A stretch of DNA of 64,000 bases from Thermaerobacter subterraneus DSM 13965 (GCF_000183545.2 NZ_JH976535.1:2419837-2483836), one strand, 5' to 3'. Shown: positions 41,240-53,316, counted from the first letter of the stretch. Translations and numbers: made by a program. The notes: generated by a model not told the origin, from the letters alone.

Positions 41240-41477
41240 TGGAACATCCTGGCCCCGCGCCGGGTTCGGCGGGCGAACCCGGCGGCAGATCCCTTCCACC
41301 CGTTCGGCAGCCCGGCCGTCATGGCCGGCGGGAGGGGCTGGAACACCTCGCTGCAGGAACCGGCCCGGCTGCTCTCCGGAACCGGAGCCGGGCCGGGGCT
41401 GGCGCCTCCGTACCGTTCTAGCGCCAGGTTCTCTGTCCCGGGAACCTGGCCCGACTCCCGCATTCCGGTGCGCGCCG

Positions 41478-41575
41478 GGCGAGGCGTCCCTCCGTCCCGC
41501 CGTGCGGTAGACCCGTGGCTTTGCGCCCCCGCCTTTCGGCGGGTTTGCCTTTATCGCGGCGTGGTCACGTGCCGT
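41478..41575 (-). ncRNA. Cyclic-di-GMP-I (GEMM) riboswitch upstream of flhO
   Basis: The minus strand carries the ordered core of the GEMM-I aptamer: AAAGGCAAACC (to 41542), hairpin CCCGCC-GAAA-GGCGGG with the GNRA loop (41543-41528), GCGCAAAGCC (around 41526-41517) and CGGGTCT (41515-41509). These are the same blocks, order and spacing as the Vibrio Vc2 aptamer (GGCAAACC ... GAAA ... GCAAAGCC). The 3' closing strand is less obvious; a CCGC-ACG-GCGG hairpin follows. It lies about 380 bases before flhO. Confidence 0.8.
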
Positions 41576-41606
41576 GTCACGGTCGTGTTGCAGCCTGTGG
41601 TGCCTC

Positions 41607-41668
41607 GGCCGTACTTTCGCCGACGTGCATCGCCTGATGCGCGGGACCACGTCTTAGAACGTACGGCC
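41607..41668 (-). ncRNA. Structured RNA element upstream of the riboswitch
   Basis: In the minus-strand RNA GGCCGTAC (41668-41661) pairs with GTACGGCC (41614-41607), enclosing GACGT/ACGTC (41653-41649 with 41626-41622) and GCATC-AGGC-GATGC (41640-41636 with 41631-41627). Nested helices with GAAA between the arms suggest a folded RNA. I cannot name a family. Confidence 0.45.
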
Positions 41669-41757
41669 TCAGGAGGCTTTACATGCCCATTCGACACCTG
41701 GAGGGGAATTCCTTCCCGGTTAAGGCGGCCGGCGTGCCTTTTAGGGACCGGCGGCCG

Positions 41758-42771
41758 TCAGCCGGCGATGAGCACGCCGTCCAGGCGGTCCAGCATGCTG
41801 AGGGCGACGCCGGTACCCAGCGCCACGGTCAGCAGCGGCTGTTCCGGCTTCACCACGGGCAGGCCCGTGGCCCGGGCGATGCGCCGGTCCAGGTCACGCA
41901 GCAGGGAGCCGCCTCCCGTCAGCACCAGGCCGCGGTGCAGGATGTCGGCCGCCAGCTCGGGAGGAACCCGCTCCAGGGTGCTGCGCAGGGCCGTGATGAG
42001 GGCCGAGACGGGTTCGTCCAGGGCCTGTTGCACCTCGGCGGCCGTCAGGTGCAGGGTGCGGGGCAGTCCGGTCACCAGGTCGCGGCCGCGAACCTCGAAC
42101 TGCTCCCCATCCCCCTCCGGCGGCTCGGCCCGGCCGATGGCGATCTTGGCCTGCTCGGCGGTCCGCTCCCCGATCAGCACGTTGTACCGGCGCTTGACAT
42201 GGCGCACGATGGCCTCGTCGAAGGTGTCGCCGCCCACCCGGGCCGAACCGGCCACCACCACCCCGCCCAGGGACAGGACCGCAATGTCCGTGGTGCCGCC
42301 GCCCACGTCGACCACCATGTGGCCGCCGGGCTCGTGGATGTTGAGGCCGGCCCCCAGGGCGGCGGCGACCGGTTCTTCCAGGAGGTAGACCTTGCGGGCC
42401 CCCGCCTCGTAGCCGGCCTCGATGACCGCCCGCCGCTCCACGGTGGTCACCCCCGAGGGGACGCACACCACCATCCGCGGCCGGACCCCCAGGCGTCGGG
42501 GCATGGCCCGCTGGAGCAGCATCTTGAGCAGGGTGGCGGTGGCGGTGAAGTCGGCGATCACCCCGCCCCGCAGGGGCCGGGCGGCCACGATGTGGCCCGG
42601 GGTGCGGCCCAGCATGCGGTGGGCCTCCGACCCCACGGCCAGCACCCGCCCGGTTTCCCGATCGATAGCGACGACGGAAGGCTCGTTGAGCACGATGCCC
42701 CGGCCTTCGACGAAGACCAGAGTGTTGACCGTTCCCAGGTCGACCCCCAGGTCCCGGACGAACCCGACCAT
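41758..42771 (-). CDS. mbl: MreB-like rod-shape protein Mbl
   Basis: A 337-residue bacterial actin that guides lateral wall synthesis. Phosphate-1 motif is LGVDLGTVNTLVFVEGRGIVLNEPSVVAI, phosphate-2 is VVDVGGGTTDIAVLSLGG and the adenosine motif LVLTGGGSLLRDLDRRI. Its place after spoIIID and before flhO-flhP is that of Bacillus mbl, hence the name rather than mreB. ATG 42771 has AGGAGGGGG upstream. Confidence 0.95.
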   Translation of the reverse strand: MVGFVRDLGVDLGTVNTLVFVEGRGIVLNEPSVVAIDRETGRVLAVGSEAHRMLGRTPGHIVAARPLRGGVIADFTATATLLKMLLQRAMPRRLGVRPRMVVCVPSGVTTVERRAVIEAGYEAGARKVYLLEEPVAAALGAGLNIHEPGGHMVVDVGGGTTDIAVLSLGGVVVAGSARVGGDTFDEAIVRHVKRRYNVLIGERTAEQAKIAIGRAEPPEGDGEQFEVRGRDLVTGLPRTLHLTAAEVQQALDEPVSALITALRSTLERVPPELAADILHRGLVLTGGGSLLRDLDRRIARATGLPVVKPEQPLLTVALGTGVALSMLDRLDGVLIAG

Positions 42772-43168
42772 AGCCTGTCCCCCTCCTGACCGCCCGGCAG
42801 CCGCCTGGGCGACGGCGGGGAACCGGCGGGATGTCCCGGTGCCGGCGGCCGCGCCGGGGCCTCAGGGCTGGCAGGAATCCGTCTGACTGTGGCGCTGCGG
42901 TTGCTGTGGCGGATTTCTTTGCCATAAGGCCGGGTTCCTCTTGACCGCCGGGCTCCACGCCGTGCCGGCTGGCGAAGGGGAATTCCTGGGTTGTCCGTCC
43001 CGTGGCCGGGATGGGGGGCGGCGGGGGCCGCGTCCGGACGGGCCCTGAAGGGGGCGGGAAGGAAGGGGGCCGGGCTGCGGGCCGGGATCAGCCGGGTGGA
43101 ACCCGGCGGGCCGCCGCCACGGCCGCGTTCGTCCAGGGGCCAGGGCCGGTGCGGGCAGGGACGGCGCG
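42772..43168. other. Gap between spoIIID and mbl
   Basis: No gene recognised and no convincing promoter pair. GC-rich frames here are Pro/Arg/Gly strings. mbl must be transcribed either from spoIIID read-through or from a promoter I cannot see. Confidence 0.4.
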
Positions 43169-43468
43169 TCAGGCCCCGACGGGGGGCTCCGAAGGGGTTT
43201 GCCTGGTTTCCTGGCCCCGTTGTTCCTGCAGGTACTTGAGGCGGGTGGCCTCGCCGCCCCGCAGGTGGCGCTCCGCTTTGTTGGTCTCCAGGACCTGGTG
43301 GACCTTGGCCGCCAGCTGGCTGTCGATCTTGGGCAGGCGCTCGGTGACGTCCTTGTGGACGGTGCTCTTGGAGACACCGAACACCTTGGCTGCCTCGCGC
43401 ACGGTGGAACGGGTGCGAGCGATGTACGTGCTCACCTCCACCACGCGCTTCCAGATGTAGTCCTTCAC
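43169..43468 (-). CDS. spoIIID: Sporulation transcription factor SpoIIID
   Basis: A 99-residue DNA-binding protein that tunes the mother-cell sigma-E regulon. The sequence KDYIWKRVVEVSTYIARTRSTVREAAKVFGVSKSTVHKD with its helix-turn-helix (VREAAKVFGVSKSTVHKDV) and C-terminal basic region (AERHLRGGEATRLKYL) is diagnostic. GTG 43468 follows GGGGGCAGG. A sigma-E-type promoter lies 33-60 bases upstream, as expected for this gene. Confidence 0.98.
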   Translation of the reverse strand: MKDYIWKRVVEVSTYIARTRSTVREAAKVFGVSKSTVHKDVTERLPKIDSQLAAKVHQVLETNKAERHLRGGEATRLKYLQEQRGQETRQTPSEPPVGA

Positions 43469-43500
43469 CGACCTGCCCCCTTCGCCCTGGTCTGGTACCA

Positions 43501-43528
43501 TCTATATGAGGGCGTTAGGCAAACATAC
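43501..43528 (-). promoter_or_regulatory. Sigma-E-type promoter of spoIIID
   Basis: GTATGTT (43528-43522; consensus GHATATT, six of seven), 13-base spacer, CATATAGA (43508-43501; consensus CATACAHT). Confidence 0.7.
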
Positions 43529-43624
43529 CTTGGCCGCAGGCCGCCGGACGGCCGCGGACGGGCGGACAGGCCCGCTGGGCCGCCGGGCCCGCCAGGGCGT
43601 GGGGGCGGCTCACCCTGCCAAAGG

Positions 43625-43669
43625 CCGCGGCCCCGCTCCCCCGAGGGGGTCGGGGGAGCGGGGCCGCGG
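43625..43669 (-). terminator. Terminator of spoIIQ
   Basis: A perfect 18-bp GC-rich stem (43625-43642 with 43652-43669, loop of nine), followed by CCTTTGG on the minus strand, 140 bases after the spoIIQ stop. Confidence 0.7.
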
Positions 43670-43706
43670 GTGGTACGGGGATGCGGGTTCCCCGGTGGCC
43701 GGCGCC

Positions 43707-43796
43707 GGGCCCGGTGCGGTTTTCCGGGCCGGGCCCGGTTCTCCAGGCCGGGGCCGGTTCTCCGACCGGGGGCCGGTTCTTCCGGCCGGTTCGTCC
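43707..43796 (+). repeat. 19-base tandem repeat built on GGCCGGTTCTCC
   Basis: Units at 43707-43725, 43726-43744, 43745-43763, 43764-43783 and a 13-base final copy 43784-43796, each ending CGGTTYTCC or CGGTTCKTCC. The last copy is the 13-mer GGCCGGTTCGTCC that is dispersed in other gaps of the window. Confidence 0.8.
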
Positions 43797-43810
43797 GGCG
43801 GGAGATCCTC

Positions 43811-44557
43811 CTAGCCGATCAGGGTCTGCGGGTCGACGGCCTCGTCGCCACGCCAGATCTCGAAGTGGACGTGGGTGCCGGCGGACGCCTCGATCCGGGC
43901 CGACTGGCCCGCCTTGCCGATGGCCTGGCCGCGCCGCACCTGCTGTCCGGCTTCCACCGTCGCCTCGGCCAGGCTGGCGTAGACCGTGCGGTACCCGCCG
44001 TCGTGCTCGATGGTCACCGTCAGGCCGCGATCGGGGTCGCGGTGGACCGCGACCACCCGCCCGTCGGCGGCGGCCACCACCTGGGCGCCCTCCTCGACCG
44101 CCAGGTCGACGCCGGGGTGCCAGCGCCAGTCACCCATGGTCTCGGAGTACTGCCAGCCGAAGCCCATGGCCGTCTTGCCGCTGGCGACGGGCCAGATGAA
44201 GGCCGGAGTCGTCTCGCCCGTGACTTCCCGGGTGGGCACGTTGTCCCGGGGTTGCGCCGGTGTCCCCGCCTCCGTGCCGGCCCCGGCCTGGCCGGTCATG
44301 GGTTCCGGGGTCGCCGTGCTGGGTGCCACGCCCTGGTCGGCACCCGTCTCCAAGGGGGTCTGCTCATCCAGGGAAGCGGTCTCGGGCCCGCTCAACCCCG
44401 GCCAGCCCTGGAAGTACAGATAAGACCCGATGAAGACGGCCACCAGCACGGCGAAACCCACCAGCGACCGCAGCGCCGGCCGCCCGCGCATCCTGGCCAT
44501 CCAGCCGGCCAGCCGGCCCGCCAGGCGGCTCTGCCCGCTTTGCGGGGTCTCCTGCAT
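43811..44557 (-). CDS. spoIIQ: SpoIIQ-like M23 peptidase
   Basis: A 248-residue protein with one membrane anchor (residues 32-50, LVGFAVLVAVFIGSYLYF) and an extracytoplasmic LytM domain (about 115-245). SpoIIQ is the forespore side of the channel built with SpoIIIAH during engulfment. The zinc ligands appear intact (WHPGVDLAV and THVHFE), as in clostridial SpoIIQ and unlike the Bacillus protein, so it may be an active endopeptidase. ATG 44557 follows AGGTGG. A sigma-F-type promoter precedes it and spoIID lies upstream, the standard arrangement. Confidence 0.9.
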   Translation of the reverse strand: MQETPQSGQSRLAGRLAGWMARMRGRPALRSLVGFAVLVAVFIGSYLYFQGWPGLSGPETASLDEQTPLETGADQGVAPSTATPEPMTGQAGAGTEAGTPAQPRDNVPTREVTGETTPAFIWPVASGKTAMGFGWQYSETMGDWRWHPGVDLAVEEGAQVVAAADGRVVAVHRDPDRGLTVTIEHDGGYRTVYASLAEATVEAGQQVRRGQAIGKAGQSARIEASAGTHVHFEIWRGDEAVDPQTLIG

Positions 44558-44577
44558 GTGGCACCACCTCTGGGCGG

Positions 44578-44606
44578 TAGTGTTACCAGGGCTGGTGCAT
44601 TTATGC
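44578..44606 (-). promoter_or_regulatory. Sigma-F-type promoter of spoIIQ
   Basis: GCATA (44606-44602), 14-base spacer, GGTAACACTA (44587-44578), matching GYWTA and all fixed positions of GGNNANANTN. The start would lie only about 15 bases before the ribosome binding site. Confidence 0.75.
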
Positions 44607-44755
44607 AGGAAAGTGCGGCTTTCACCGGTCGCACCGGCAGCAGGGCCGTGGCGTAGGGGCCCGGCGGGTCGGCCCGGGCCAAGGGGCAGGCCGTCCGGTC
44701 CCGATGGCCGGACCCGCCGACGGGCCGGGCGGGCTTCCCGCCGGAGACGGGTGGG

Positions 44756-45766
44756 CTACTCGCTGAAGATGGGCCGCAGGCTGGTCCCGGGGTAGTAATG
44801 CCGGAGGATCTCCTGGTAGGTGCGCCCCTGGCGGGCCATTCCGTCGGCACCGTACTGGGACATCCCCACCCCGTGGCCCCAGCCCCGGATGGTGAAGGTC
44901 AGCTGCTCCCCCTGCCGGCGGCACGTCCACCAGGTGGAGGGCAGCTCCAGCCGCTGGCGGAGCTGGGGACCGGTGAAGGCCTTCTCGCCCACGGTGGCCC
45001 GGCCCACGCGCCCCCCCGGCGAGGATTCGACCCGCGCAAAGCACTGGTCCCCCGGCAGGTCCCGCACGACCTTGGGGTCCACCTCCAGGCGGCGGGCGAA
45101 CTCCTGCAGGGTCATGGTCCGGGTGCTGCGCCAGTGGGGTGAGGCCGTCTCCCACGGGGAGTCCACGGGCCGCAGGTAAGGCACCTGGTTGCCCCAGACG
45201 GCGGCAGCGTCCTCGGTGCGCCCGCCGGAGGTGGAGTGGTAGACCGCGTCGATGGGCGCCCCCTGGTAGACCAGGATCAGGCCGGCCGTCTCCTGCACCG
45301 CCTGCTGGATCTTCCGGGCGAAGCGCCACCCGTTCAACAGCCCCCAGTCCCGGCGCCGGGCCTCCAGGGGCTGCCAGGCCTGTCCCGTCTGCGGGTCGCC
45401 GCAGACGTCCGCCTCCGCCTGTTCCCGGCAACCCGGCCCCCCGAAGACCTGCATCTGCCGCACGGTGTACGTGCGGGCCGCCACCGCCTGCGCCTTGAGG
45501 GCTTCGATGTGGAAGGAAGCGGGCATCTCGGCGGCCACCACGCCCGTCAGGTAGACCTCCAGGGGCAGGGTTTGCACGCCATCCTGTCCCGGAATCCACA
45601 CCCGCACCGGCAGCTGGCCGGGGTCCAGGGGCACGGCCGGAGCCTGAGGCGTCTCGATACGCAGGCCCCGGGTCAGCACCACGAGAAAAGGCAGCAGCAC
45701 CGTCAGCACCAGCGCCAGGAGGAACCAGCCGGCTACGGGGCGGCGCCACGCCGGCCGAACAGGCAA
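44756..45766 (-). CDS. spoIID: Stage II sporulation protein D, lytic transglycosylase
   Basis: A 336-residue peptidoglycan hydrolase that acts with SpoIIM and SpoIIP in engulfment. One N-terminal anchor (about residues 12-35, VAGWFLLALVLTVLLPFLVVL); the SpoIID core has the catalytic Glu in GVVAAEMPASFHIEALKAQAVAARTY, the paired Cys of the zinc site (GCREQAEADVCGDP), STSGGRTEDA, and GWGHGVGMSQYGADGMA at the C-terminus. Start is TTG 45766, seven bases after GGGAGGG; the frame upstream continues but overlaps the sigma-E-type promoter. Confidence 0.95.
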   Translation of the reverse strand: MPVRPAWRRPVAGWFLLALVLTVLLPFLVVLTRGLRIETPQAPAVPLDPGQLPVRVWIPGQDGVQTLPLEVYLTGVVAAEMPASFHIEALKAQAVAARTYTVRQMQVFGGPGCREQAEADVCGDPQTGQAWQPLEARRRDWGLLNGWRFARKIQQAVQETAGLILVYQGAPIDAVYHSTSGGRTEDAAAVWGNQVPYLRPVDSPWETASPHWRSTRTMTLQEFARRLEVDPKVVRDLPGDQCFARVESSPGGRVGRATVGEKAFTGPQLRQRLELPSTWWTCRRQGEQLTFTIRGWGHGVGMSQYGADGMARQGRTYQEILRHYYPGTSLRPIFSE

Positions 45767-45794
45767 GGGCGATCCCTCCCTCGGATTCGGGACA

Positions 45795-45823
45795 TCTCTA
45801 TGCAACGGGGAGGGGGGACATGC
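45795..45823 (-). promoter_or_regulatory. Sigma-E-type promoter of spoIID
   Basis: GCATGTC (45823-45817), 14-base spacer, CATAGAGA (45802-45795), close to GHATATT-N14-CATACAHT; 29 bases before the TTG start. Confidence 0.6.
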
Positions 45824-46029
45824 CTGCGCCGGCACCACGGGGACGGGGGCCCTGGGCACGAGGCCCGGGAAGATAGGGGCGCAAGACCTTCATAAAAGCG
45901 GTGCGAGCCCCAGGCCATGGCTCCGGGGCCCGCGCTCGGCCGAAAGGGTTCGGAGTTCCTGGCGCCACCCGGCTCCGCGACGGCGGATCCGGCGCCGCGC
46001 GACCTGCGCTGGGCGGCCTGGTGCAAGGC

Positions 46030-47325
46030 CTAGTGCAGGAGCAGGGCCGCCGCCAGCGGGTCGTCCTCCGTGGACAGACGCGCCACGTCGGCGCCCAGGG
46101 CCCGCAGCTTCTGCTCGATGGCCACGTAGCCCCGGTCGATGTGGTGGACGCCGCTGACCTCGGTGATCCCTTCGGCCCCGAGCCCGGCCAGCACCAGGGC
46201 CGCACCCGAGCGCAGGTCGGTGGCGGTGACCGGCGCACCCTGCAACCGTTCGACCCCGGTGATGATGGCCGTCTGCCCCTGGATCTGGATCCGCGCACCC
46301 ATGCGGCGCAGCTCCGGCACGTGGGCGAAGCGATTCTCGAAGAGGGTTTCGGTCACCGTGGCCGTTCCCTCGGCGGTGACCAGGGCCGCCATCATGGGCG
46401 CCTGCAGGTCGGTGGGAAAGCCCGGGTAGGGCAGGGTCTTGATGTCCACCGCCTTGGGCCGGCTGCTGACCGCCACGGTCACCTCGTCCCCGTCGACCAC
46501 CACATCGGCGCCCATCTCCCGCACCTTGGCCAGCAGGGACTTGAGGTGTTCCGGCACCACCCCGGTGACCGTCACCTGGCCGCCGGCCACCAGGGGCGCC
46601 AGCAGGAAGGTGCCCGCCTCGATGCGGTCGGGGATGATGGTGTACGTCCCGCCTCCCAGCACCGGCACGCCGTGGATCTGGATCACCCGCGTGCCGGCGC
46701 CGCGCACGTCGGCTCCCAGGGTGTTGAGAAAGTTGGCCAGGTCGACGATCTCCGGTTCTTCCGCGGCGTTTTCGATGGTGGTGGTGCCCTCGGCCAGAAC
46801 GGCGGCCATCATGATGTTCTCCGTCGCCCCGACGCTGGGTACGTCCAGGTAGATCGAGGTGCCGCGCAGCCCCCTGGGGGCCCGGACCTCCACCTCGCCG
46901 CCGCTGACCTCCACGTCGGCGCCCAGGGCGGCAAAGCCCTTCAGGTGCAGGTCGATGGGACGCTGCCCGATGGCGCAGCCTCCGGGCAGGGCGGCCCGGG
47001 CGCGTCCCAGGCGGGCCAGCAGCGGTCCCAGGACCAGGATGGACGCCCGCATGCGCCGTACCAGGTCATAGGGCGCGGCGTACTGGAGCTCCGCCGCCGG
47101 GTGGACGGCCAGGGCACCCTCCCCCGTGGACTCCACCGTGACCCCCAGCTGGGTCAGCATGCGGGTCATGGTGACCACGTCGTCCAGCGACGGGATGTCG
47201 TACAGCAAGCAGGTGTCTTCCGCCAGCAAGGTAGCCGCCAGGATCGGCAAGGCCGCGTTCTTGGCTCCGCTGATCCTCACCTGACCCTGCAGGGGGCGCC
47301 CGCCGCGAACCACGATTCGTTCCAC
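46030..47325 (-). CDS. murA: UDP-N-acetylglucosamine 1-carboxyvinyltransferase
   Basis: A 431-residue MurA, first committed step of peptidoglycan synthesis (enolpyruvyl transfer to UDP-GlcNAc; fosfomycin target). The active-site loop has the Cys: LPGGCAIGQRPIDLHL, so it should be fosfomycin-sensitive. SGAKNAALPILAATLL and YPGFPTDLQAPMMA are typical. GTG 47325 (VERIVVRGG) has GGAGGGG about 11 bases upstream; the longer GTG 47349 has none. Position between atpC and spoIID corresponds to Bacillus murAA. Confidence 0.96.
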   Translation of the reverse strand: MERIVVRGGRPLQGQVRISGAKNAALPILAATLLAEDTCLLYDIPSLDDVVTMTRMLTQLGVTVESTGEGALAVHPAAELQYAAPYDLVRRMRASILVLGPLLARLGRARAALPGGCAIGQRPIDLHLKGFAALGADVEVSGGEVEVRAPRGLRGTSIYLDVPSVGATENIMMAAVLAEGTTTIENAAEEPEIVDLANFLNTLGADVRGAGTRVIQIHGVPVLGGGTYTIIPDRIEAGTFLLAPLVAGGQVTVTGVVPEHLKSLLAKVREMGADVVVDGDEVTVAVSSRPKAVDIKTLPYPGFPTDLQAPMMAALVTAEGTATVTETLFENRFAHVPELRRMGARIQIQGQTAIITGVERLQGAPVTATDLRSGAALVLAGLGAEGITEVSGVHHIDRGYVAIEQKLRALGADVARLSTEDDPLAAALLLH

Positions 47326-47717
47326 CGTCTCAACCCCCTCCAGGGCCACGCCCGCAGGCGGGCGGGCCGCAACCGGGACACGCCGAGCGCCGGGGCCCTA
47401 CCCTGCCGCGCGGTGCTCTGTTCCGTGGCACCGCGCACGCTGCCGGCGCACCTTCGGCGTGCCCGCCGATAGGGGATTCGCGGGCGGCCGCCCGGTTATG
47501 CGCCCGGCCGCCCTGGGGCGGGCGGGGGCCGCCGCGTGGATCCCCATGTATGTTATCGTCCCCGGCCCGTCCGGGGTTCCAGGCGGCTCCTGGGAAGGCG
47601 CCCACCGCCCTGGGGGTTGCCCACCCGTCGCGCAGGCCCGGTCCCCGCCGTCCGGCGGGTGGACCTCCGCCGGCCCCGGGGGGCGGCGACCGGCCCGGGC
47701 GATGCGTGCCCACGCAC
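47326..47717. other. Gap between atpC and murA
   Basis: No gene. The minus strand reads GATAACATACATGG around 47560-47547, an AT-rich spot that could be a -10 for murA, without a clear -35. Confidence 0.35.
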
Positions 47718-47748
47718 GCTGCGCGCCGGCGCGGGGCCGGCGCGCAGC
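47718..47748 (-). terminator. Hairpin terminator of the atp operon
   Basis: A perfect 13-bp stem (47718-47730 with 47736-47748, loop of five) starting eight bases after the atpC stop; no T tract. Confidence 0.6.
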
Positions 47749-47755
47749 GGCGGGT

Positions 47756-48178
47756 TCAGGCCAGGTCGCCGGTGTCGGCCCCGGCGGCCCGCAGCCGGTT
47801 CAGCGCCCGGTTGAGGGCCGCCCGCGCCCGTTCAAAGTCCCAGTTGGCCTCCCGTTCGGCCAGGCGGCGGCGCGCCCGCTCGGCCGCCTGGCGCGCCCGC
47901 AGCACATCGATCTCTTCGGCCCGCTCGGCGGCGTCGGAGAGCACCACGGCGTGGTTGTCCGCCACCTCGAAGAACCCGCCCGCCACCGCCACCCGGCGCC
48001 GCTCGCCGTCCTTGCGGTAGGTCAGGATGCCGATCTTCAGGGCCGCCACCATGGGGGCATGGCCGGGCAACACGCCCAGCAAGCCCTCGGCGCCCGGTAC
48101 GATCAGCGAGTCGACCTCCTCGCGGAAGACCACCCGCTCCGGCGTGATGACCTCCAGGGTGATGGCGCGCTCCGCCAT
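47756..48178 (-). CDS. atpC: ATP synthase F1 subunit epsilon
   Basis: A 140-residue central-stalk subunit and ATPase inhibitor. The N-terminal beta sandwich (LEVITPERVVFREEVDSLIVPGAEGLLGVLPGHAPMVAAL) and C-terminal helix hairpin (about 88-135) are present, so the inhibitory C-terminal domain is intact. ATG 48178 lies 13 bases after atpD; last gene of the operon. Confidence 0.97.
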   Translation of the reverse strand: MAERAITLEVITPERVVFREEVDSLIVPGAEGLLGVLPGHAPMVAALKIGILTYRKDGERRRVAVAGGFFEVADNHAVVLSDAAERAEEIDVLRARQAAERARRRLAEREANWDFERARAALNRALNRLRAAGADTGDLA

Positions 48179-48191
48179 GGTGTCGCCCCTC

Positions 48192-49736
<1,545 letters not shown>

Positions 49737-50681
49737 CTAGCCCTTGAGGGCCTCGGCGCCGCTGACGATCTCCGCCAGCTCCTTGGTGATGGCCGCCTGG
49801 CGGGCCCGGTTGTACTCCAGGGTCAGGGTGTCGATCAGCTCGCCGGCGTTGTCGGTGGCATTCTTCATCGCCGTCATGCGGGCCCCGTGCTCGCTGGCCT
49901 TCGCCTCCTGGAGGGCGCGGAAGACCAGGATCTGCACGTACTTGGGCAGCAGCGCCTCCAGGATGGCCTGCTCCGACGGCTCGTAGATGTATTCCCGCCA
50001 GGAGCCGGGCGTGGGGCCGGAACCGGGAGCCTGCCGTCCTGCAGGCTCGGCCCCGGCGGCGCTCGCGGCGCCCCGGCCCGGCTCCCCGCCGGGCTGCTCC
50101 TCCAGGCCGGCCACCGGCAAGAGGCGCATCACCACCGGCCGCTGGCTGATGGCCGAGCGGTACTCGGTGTAGATCAGCCGGACCTCGTCCATGGCCTCCG
50201 CCAGGTAGCGGTCGACCAGCCAGCGGGCCAGTTCCCGGGCCGTGGCGAAGTCCACGTCCTCGCCGATGCCCGTCAGCTCATGGGCCAGCGGGTAGCCCCG
50301 GCGGCGGAAGTGGTCGCGGCCCTTGCGGCCCACGGTGACCAGGACCGGTTCGACCCCTTCGGGCAGCTGGCGCAGTTCCTGTTCGGCCCGGCGGATGACG
50401 TTGGCGTTGTAGCTGCCCGCCAGGCCCCGGTCACCGGTGATGACCACCAGCCCGGCCCGGCGCACGGGCCGCGGCGCCACCAGGGGATGCTGGCGCGCCT
50501 GTTCGGAGCCTGCCAGGCGGGCCAGCATGGCCCGCAGCGCGGCGGCATAGGGGCGGCCGGAACGGGCGGCCTCTTCGGCCTTCTTCAGCTTGGCGGCGGC
50601 GACCATGTACATGGCGCGGGTGATCTGCTGGGTGCTGCGCACCGCCCGGATCCGCCGCCGGATGTCCCTCATCGAGGCCAT
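49737..50681 (-). CDS. atpG: ATP synthase F1 subunit gamma
   Basis: The 314-residue rotor shaft. N-terminal MRDIRRRIRAVRSTQQITRAMYMVAAAKL and C-terminal MTAMKNATDNAGELIDTLTLEYNRARQAAITKELAEI helices form the coiled coil. Residues about 190-225 are a Gly/Ala/Pro insertion (EEQPGGEPGRGAAS...) in the globular domain, absent from typical gamma subunits. ATG 50681 follows AAGGGTGA; a GTG two codons earlier is possible. Confidence 0.97.
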   Translation of the reverse strand: MASMRDIRRRIRAVRSTQQITRAMYMVAAAKLKKAEEAARSGRPYAAALRAMLARLAGSEQARQHPLVAPRPVRRAGLVVITGDRGLAGSYNANVIRRAEQELRQLPEGVEPVLVTVGRKGRDHFRRRGYPLAHELTGIGEDVDFATARELARWLVDRYLAEAMDEVRLIYTEYRSAISQRPVVMRLLPVAGLEEQPGGEPGRGAASAAGAEPAGRQAPGSGPTPGSWREYIYEPSEQAILEALLPKYVQILVFRALQEAKASEHGARMTAMKNATDNAGELIDTLTLEYNRARQAAITKELAEIVSGAEALKG

Positions 50682-50706
50682 GGCCACTCACCCTTCCCGG
50701 CCGGGC

Positions 50707-52833
<2,127 letters not shown>

Positions 52834-52837
<4 letters not shown>

Positions 52838-53316
52838 CGCAGGCTCGCCACCTCTTCCACGGCCTCGGTCACCAGCCGGCGCTGGTCTTCGGCGTCCAGC
52901 ACCCGGCCCAGCACCCGCTCCGTGGCCAGCAGGGTCAGATCGGCCACCTCCCGCCGCAGGGCGGCGATGGCCTGCTCCTTCTCCCGCTCGATGGTGGCCC
53001 GGGCCCGTTCCAGCAGCTGCTCCGCCTCGCGGCGCGCTGCCTCAAGCCGCTCCTGGCGCTCCTGCTCCGCCAGCTGGGTCGCCCGCTCCAGGATGCTCTG
53101 GGCCTCCCGCTGGGCGACCGCCAGCCGCTGGCGGTACTCGGCCTCGGCCCGGGCCGCCTCCTCCCGGGCGCGCTCGGCAGCGGCCAGGTTGACCTCGATC
53201 TCCTCCCGGCGCCGGTCCAGCAACTCCATCACCGGGCGCCAGAAGAACCGGGCGAGCACGATGACGAACAGGAAAAAGTTGATGAACGCCCAGATCAACT
53301 CGGGTGAAATATGCAC
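52834..53316 (-). CDS. atpF: ATP synthase Fo subunit b
   Basis: A 160-residue peripheral stalk: one membrane helix (residues 6-25, ELIWAFINFFLFVIVLARFF) and a long charged coiled coil rich in Glu, Arg and Ala. GTG 53316 has GGAGGGAAC upstream. A 216-base spacer with strong hairpins separates it from atpE, much longer than the other gaps in the operon apart from atpG-atpD. Confidence 0.96.

Noticed and set aside
41683-42789. Plus-strand frame starting MPIRHLEGNSFPVKAAGV with AGGAGG at good spacing
   Set aside because: The ribosome-site-like AGGAGG is attractive, but the frame runs antisense through mbl with shadow composition, and the segment lies in the structured flhO leader.
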